Assembly (NCBI GenBank): GCA_036825615.1 | Contig: DAISXY010000002.1 | Coordinates: 248,001-312,000, forward strand | Source of the DNA: JAICXG01 sp036825615 | GTDB lineage: Bacteria; Verrucomicrobiota; Verrucomicrobiia; Chthoniobacterales; UBA10450 | Direction: 5' to 3' | Length of the DNA: 64,000 nucleotides | Part shown: positions 62,842-64,000 of the stretch, in pieces | How positions within the stretch are numbered: position 1 is the stretch's first letter | How the letters are laid out: each line of letters opens with the position of its first letter | Notes under the pieces: model-generated | Database searches by the model: none | The model's input: only the letters and a program-made list of their open reading frames with translations | Told to the model about the DNA's origin: nothing | Translations under genes and position numbers: made by a program

Positions 62842-63627
62842 TCAGGTCACAGAGCGCTTGTTTTTTTCGTCCTCAGCTAAGGCGAGAAAGCGCTCCACCC
62901 ATTCCTCTGTCACCGCGTCGGCCTGCCGGACCGTGCGCGGAGGTCCGAGGGAAAACTTTCGTGGCGGGCGAACCCGGAGAAAATCGAGAACGCGCGTCAC
63001 AGCGCCGGGATAATCCGCGCATAACTCTTCATAAGTGAGGGCGAGCGGTTCGATTCCATTACGATGGAAAAATTGCTTCCAGGTCTCCTCGGCGACTCGC
63101 GCCGACTCGAGGCAATGTTCGATCAGGGCGAAGTCGAACTTCATCTCGGTGGCGGGCTTGTCTGACCCCGGCACCCAGAGATTTGTCTGGATGGCCCGCG
63201 CTTTTGAGACGGCCTGGCGGAGTTTGTCCCGGCGGGTGAGCTGGATACAGCGCAGCCGTGGGAATACTCGCCCGAGGAGGTCGCCCTCGGCCATCTCCGG
63301 CGGGCCGAACTCTCCCGTCTCGCGCAACCGTTTGATGAAGGCAGGCAAATCCCAGCTCTCGATTCGAAATCCGAAGACCGAATTCGGCGTCGCCGCACCG
63401 ATTACGATTCCGCGGACGTAGTCGGCAAATCGGGCCGGATTGAGGCCGAATCGAGTGGCATATCGCGCCGCGAGTTGTTCATTGAAGTACTGCAACGGCC
63501 GCCCGGCACGATGCGTGGCGCTCAGGGCCGCCGTCAGCAGGTGCGAGCCGGAGCGTGCCACCGCGCAAAGGGCATAGCAGTGCACCGGGTGAAAGAGCTG
63601 ATGAAGCAAGCCAAGCATGCGATCCAA
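62842..63627 (-). CDS. Stf0-type sulfotransferase
   Basis: Protein of 261 aa. The PAPS-binding P-loop-like segment CAVARSGSHLLTAALSAT is near the N-terminus, followed by GRPLQYFNEQ, and the 3'-phosphate region CIQLTRRDKLRQAVSKARAI with the conserved Arg. These fit Stf0 sulfotransferases, which sulfate trehalose and other sugars. Substrate unknown. It ends six bases beyond the stop of the HNH gene (convergent). Confidence 0.85.
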   Translation of the reverse strand: MDRMLGLLHQLFHPVHCYALCAVARSGSHLLTAALSATHRAGRPLQYFNEQLAARYATRFGLNPARFADYVRGIVIGAATPNSVFGFRIESWDLPAFIKRLRETGEFGPPEMAEGDLLGRVFPRLRCIQLTRRDKLRQAVSKARAIQTNLWVPGSDKPATEMKFDFALIEHCLESARVAEETWKQFFHRNGIEPLALTYEELCADYPGAVTRVLDFLRVRPPRKFSLGPPRTVRQADAVTEEWVERFLALAEDEKNKRSVT

Positions 63628-63841
63628 ATTGGATTACTGGCTCGCCGAATAGGAAAAAAGCTCCGCAAATGCAAGACCTTGCAGCGATTTGGGGGCCAAC
63701 GATTCCGGCTCGCACTCAGTAGGACCACCGTAAGCGCCGCTCCTGGTATTTCTGGCTGCGAGGAGCGCTTACCGTTCTTGCTTCGAGGAAAGTCGAACCT
63801 TCACACAGCCGGGCGAATCTTCGCGCGCGAAGCGATTTAAT

Positions 63842-64000
63842 ATGAAAAAAACGATTGTTTGCTCTTTGCTCGGCCTCTTTGCACTTCCAGTGCTGGAGGG
63901 AATTGCAGGCTCTCCCGCGGAGTTCAGCGTTCAACTCATCGGGACCTTTGATTATCCTGGGAGCGTCACTTCGACGCAACCGCAAAAGATAAGTGACAAC
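63842..64000 (+). CDS. HAF-repeat secreted protein, 3' truncated by window edge
   Basis: Fifty-three residues visible: signal peptide MKKTIVCSLLGLFALPVLEG, then LIGTFDYPGSVTSTQPQKIS. The 'FDYPG...STQ...IS' pattern is the start of HAF-type extracellular repeats. The rest is outside the window. Confidence 0.7.
   Translation, partial: MKKTIVCSLLGLFALPVLEGIAGSPAEFSVQLIGTFDYPGSVTSTQPQKISDN

Overview
The window reads as one chromosomal stretch of a GC-rich, Gram-negative, free-living bacterium, most likely a soil Verrucomicrobiota of the Spartobacteria/Chthoniobacterales type. This is inferred from the gene mix (Bat operon with MoxR, pilMNO, DUF5069, HAF-type and S74-type secreted proteins, proline/serine/threonine-rich linkers, ECF sigma plus Ser/Thr kinase pair) and not from a marker gene. 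No rRNA, tRNA, CRISPR array, prophage or intact transposase was seen.

Layout. 1-1568: the C-terminal three quarters of a CstA peptide/pyruvate transporter. 1665-8518: two divergent cassettes of minor-pilin genes (four on the minus strand, three on the plus strand), all joined by short overlaps. 8627-12042: an exported protein and pilM-pilN-pilO-pilP-like genes on the minus strand. 12187-13596: a widespread protein of unproven function. 13850-22998: a MoxR/Bat operon on the minus strand (MoxR, GIY-YIG nuclease, DUF58, DUF4381-like, BatA, BatB-BatC fusion, BatD, BatE), riddled with short palindromic repeats that in three places have become coding sequence. 23470-31641: a LuxR-type regulator, a giant secreted NHL/esterase/Ig protein, an ECF sigma factor with its Ser/Thr kinase, and a small protein resembling NHLP leaders. 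31450-32723: two decayed animal-type haem peroxidase genes.

32990-44698: single metabolic and exported genes: quinone oxidoreductase, class C beta-lactamase-fold hydrolase, M3 peptidase, a DJ-1/PfpI protein with a GlxA-type regulator, two small membrane proteins, and a marR-tolC-pgeF operon. 44699-47290: repeats and a decayed S74-type surface protein. 47291-53671: acyltransferase, TraB/GumN protein, M28 peptidase, PIG-V-like glycosyltransferase, BamE-like lipoprotein, response regulator. 53880-64000: subtilase, DUF5069, metallo-hydrolase, a tricorn-like protease/hypothetical/class A beta-lactamase/SET operon, HNH nuclease, sulfotransferase and the start of a HAF-repeat protein.

The most unusual part is the Bat operon. 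A 75-bp palindromic element sits in frame (25 codons) at the junction of BatB and BatC and has apparently fused them. Tandem REP-like repeats encode the N-termini of the DUF58 and DUF4381-like proteins, whose starts are coupled to the preceding stop codons. A stand-alone GIY-YIG nuclease gene lies in the operon, bracketed by the same repeats. This suggests a GIY-YIG nuclease linked to repeat spread, comparable in idea to RAYT/REP systems. The link is an inference from one locus.
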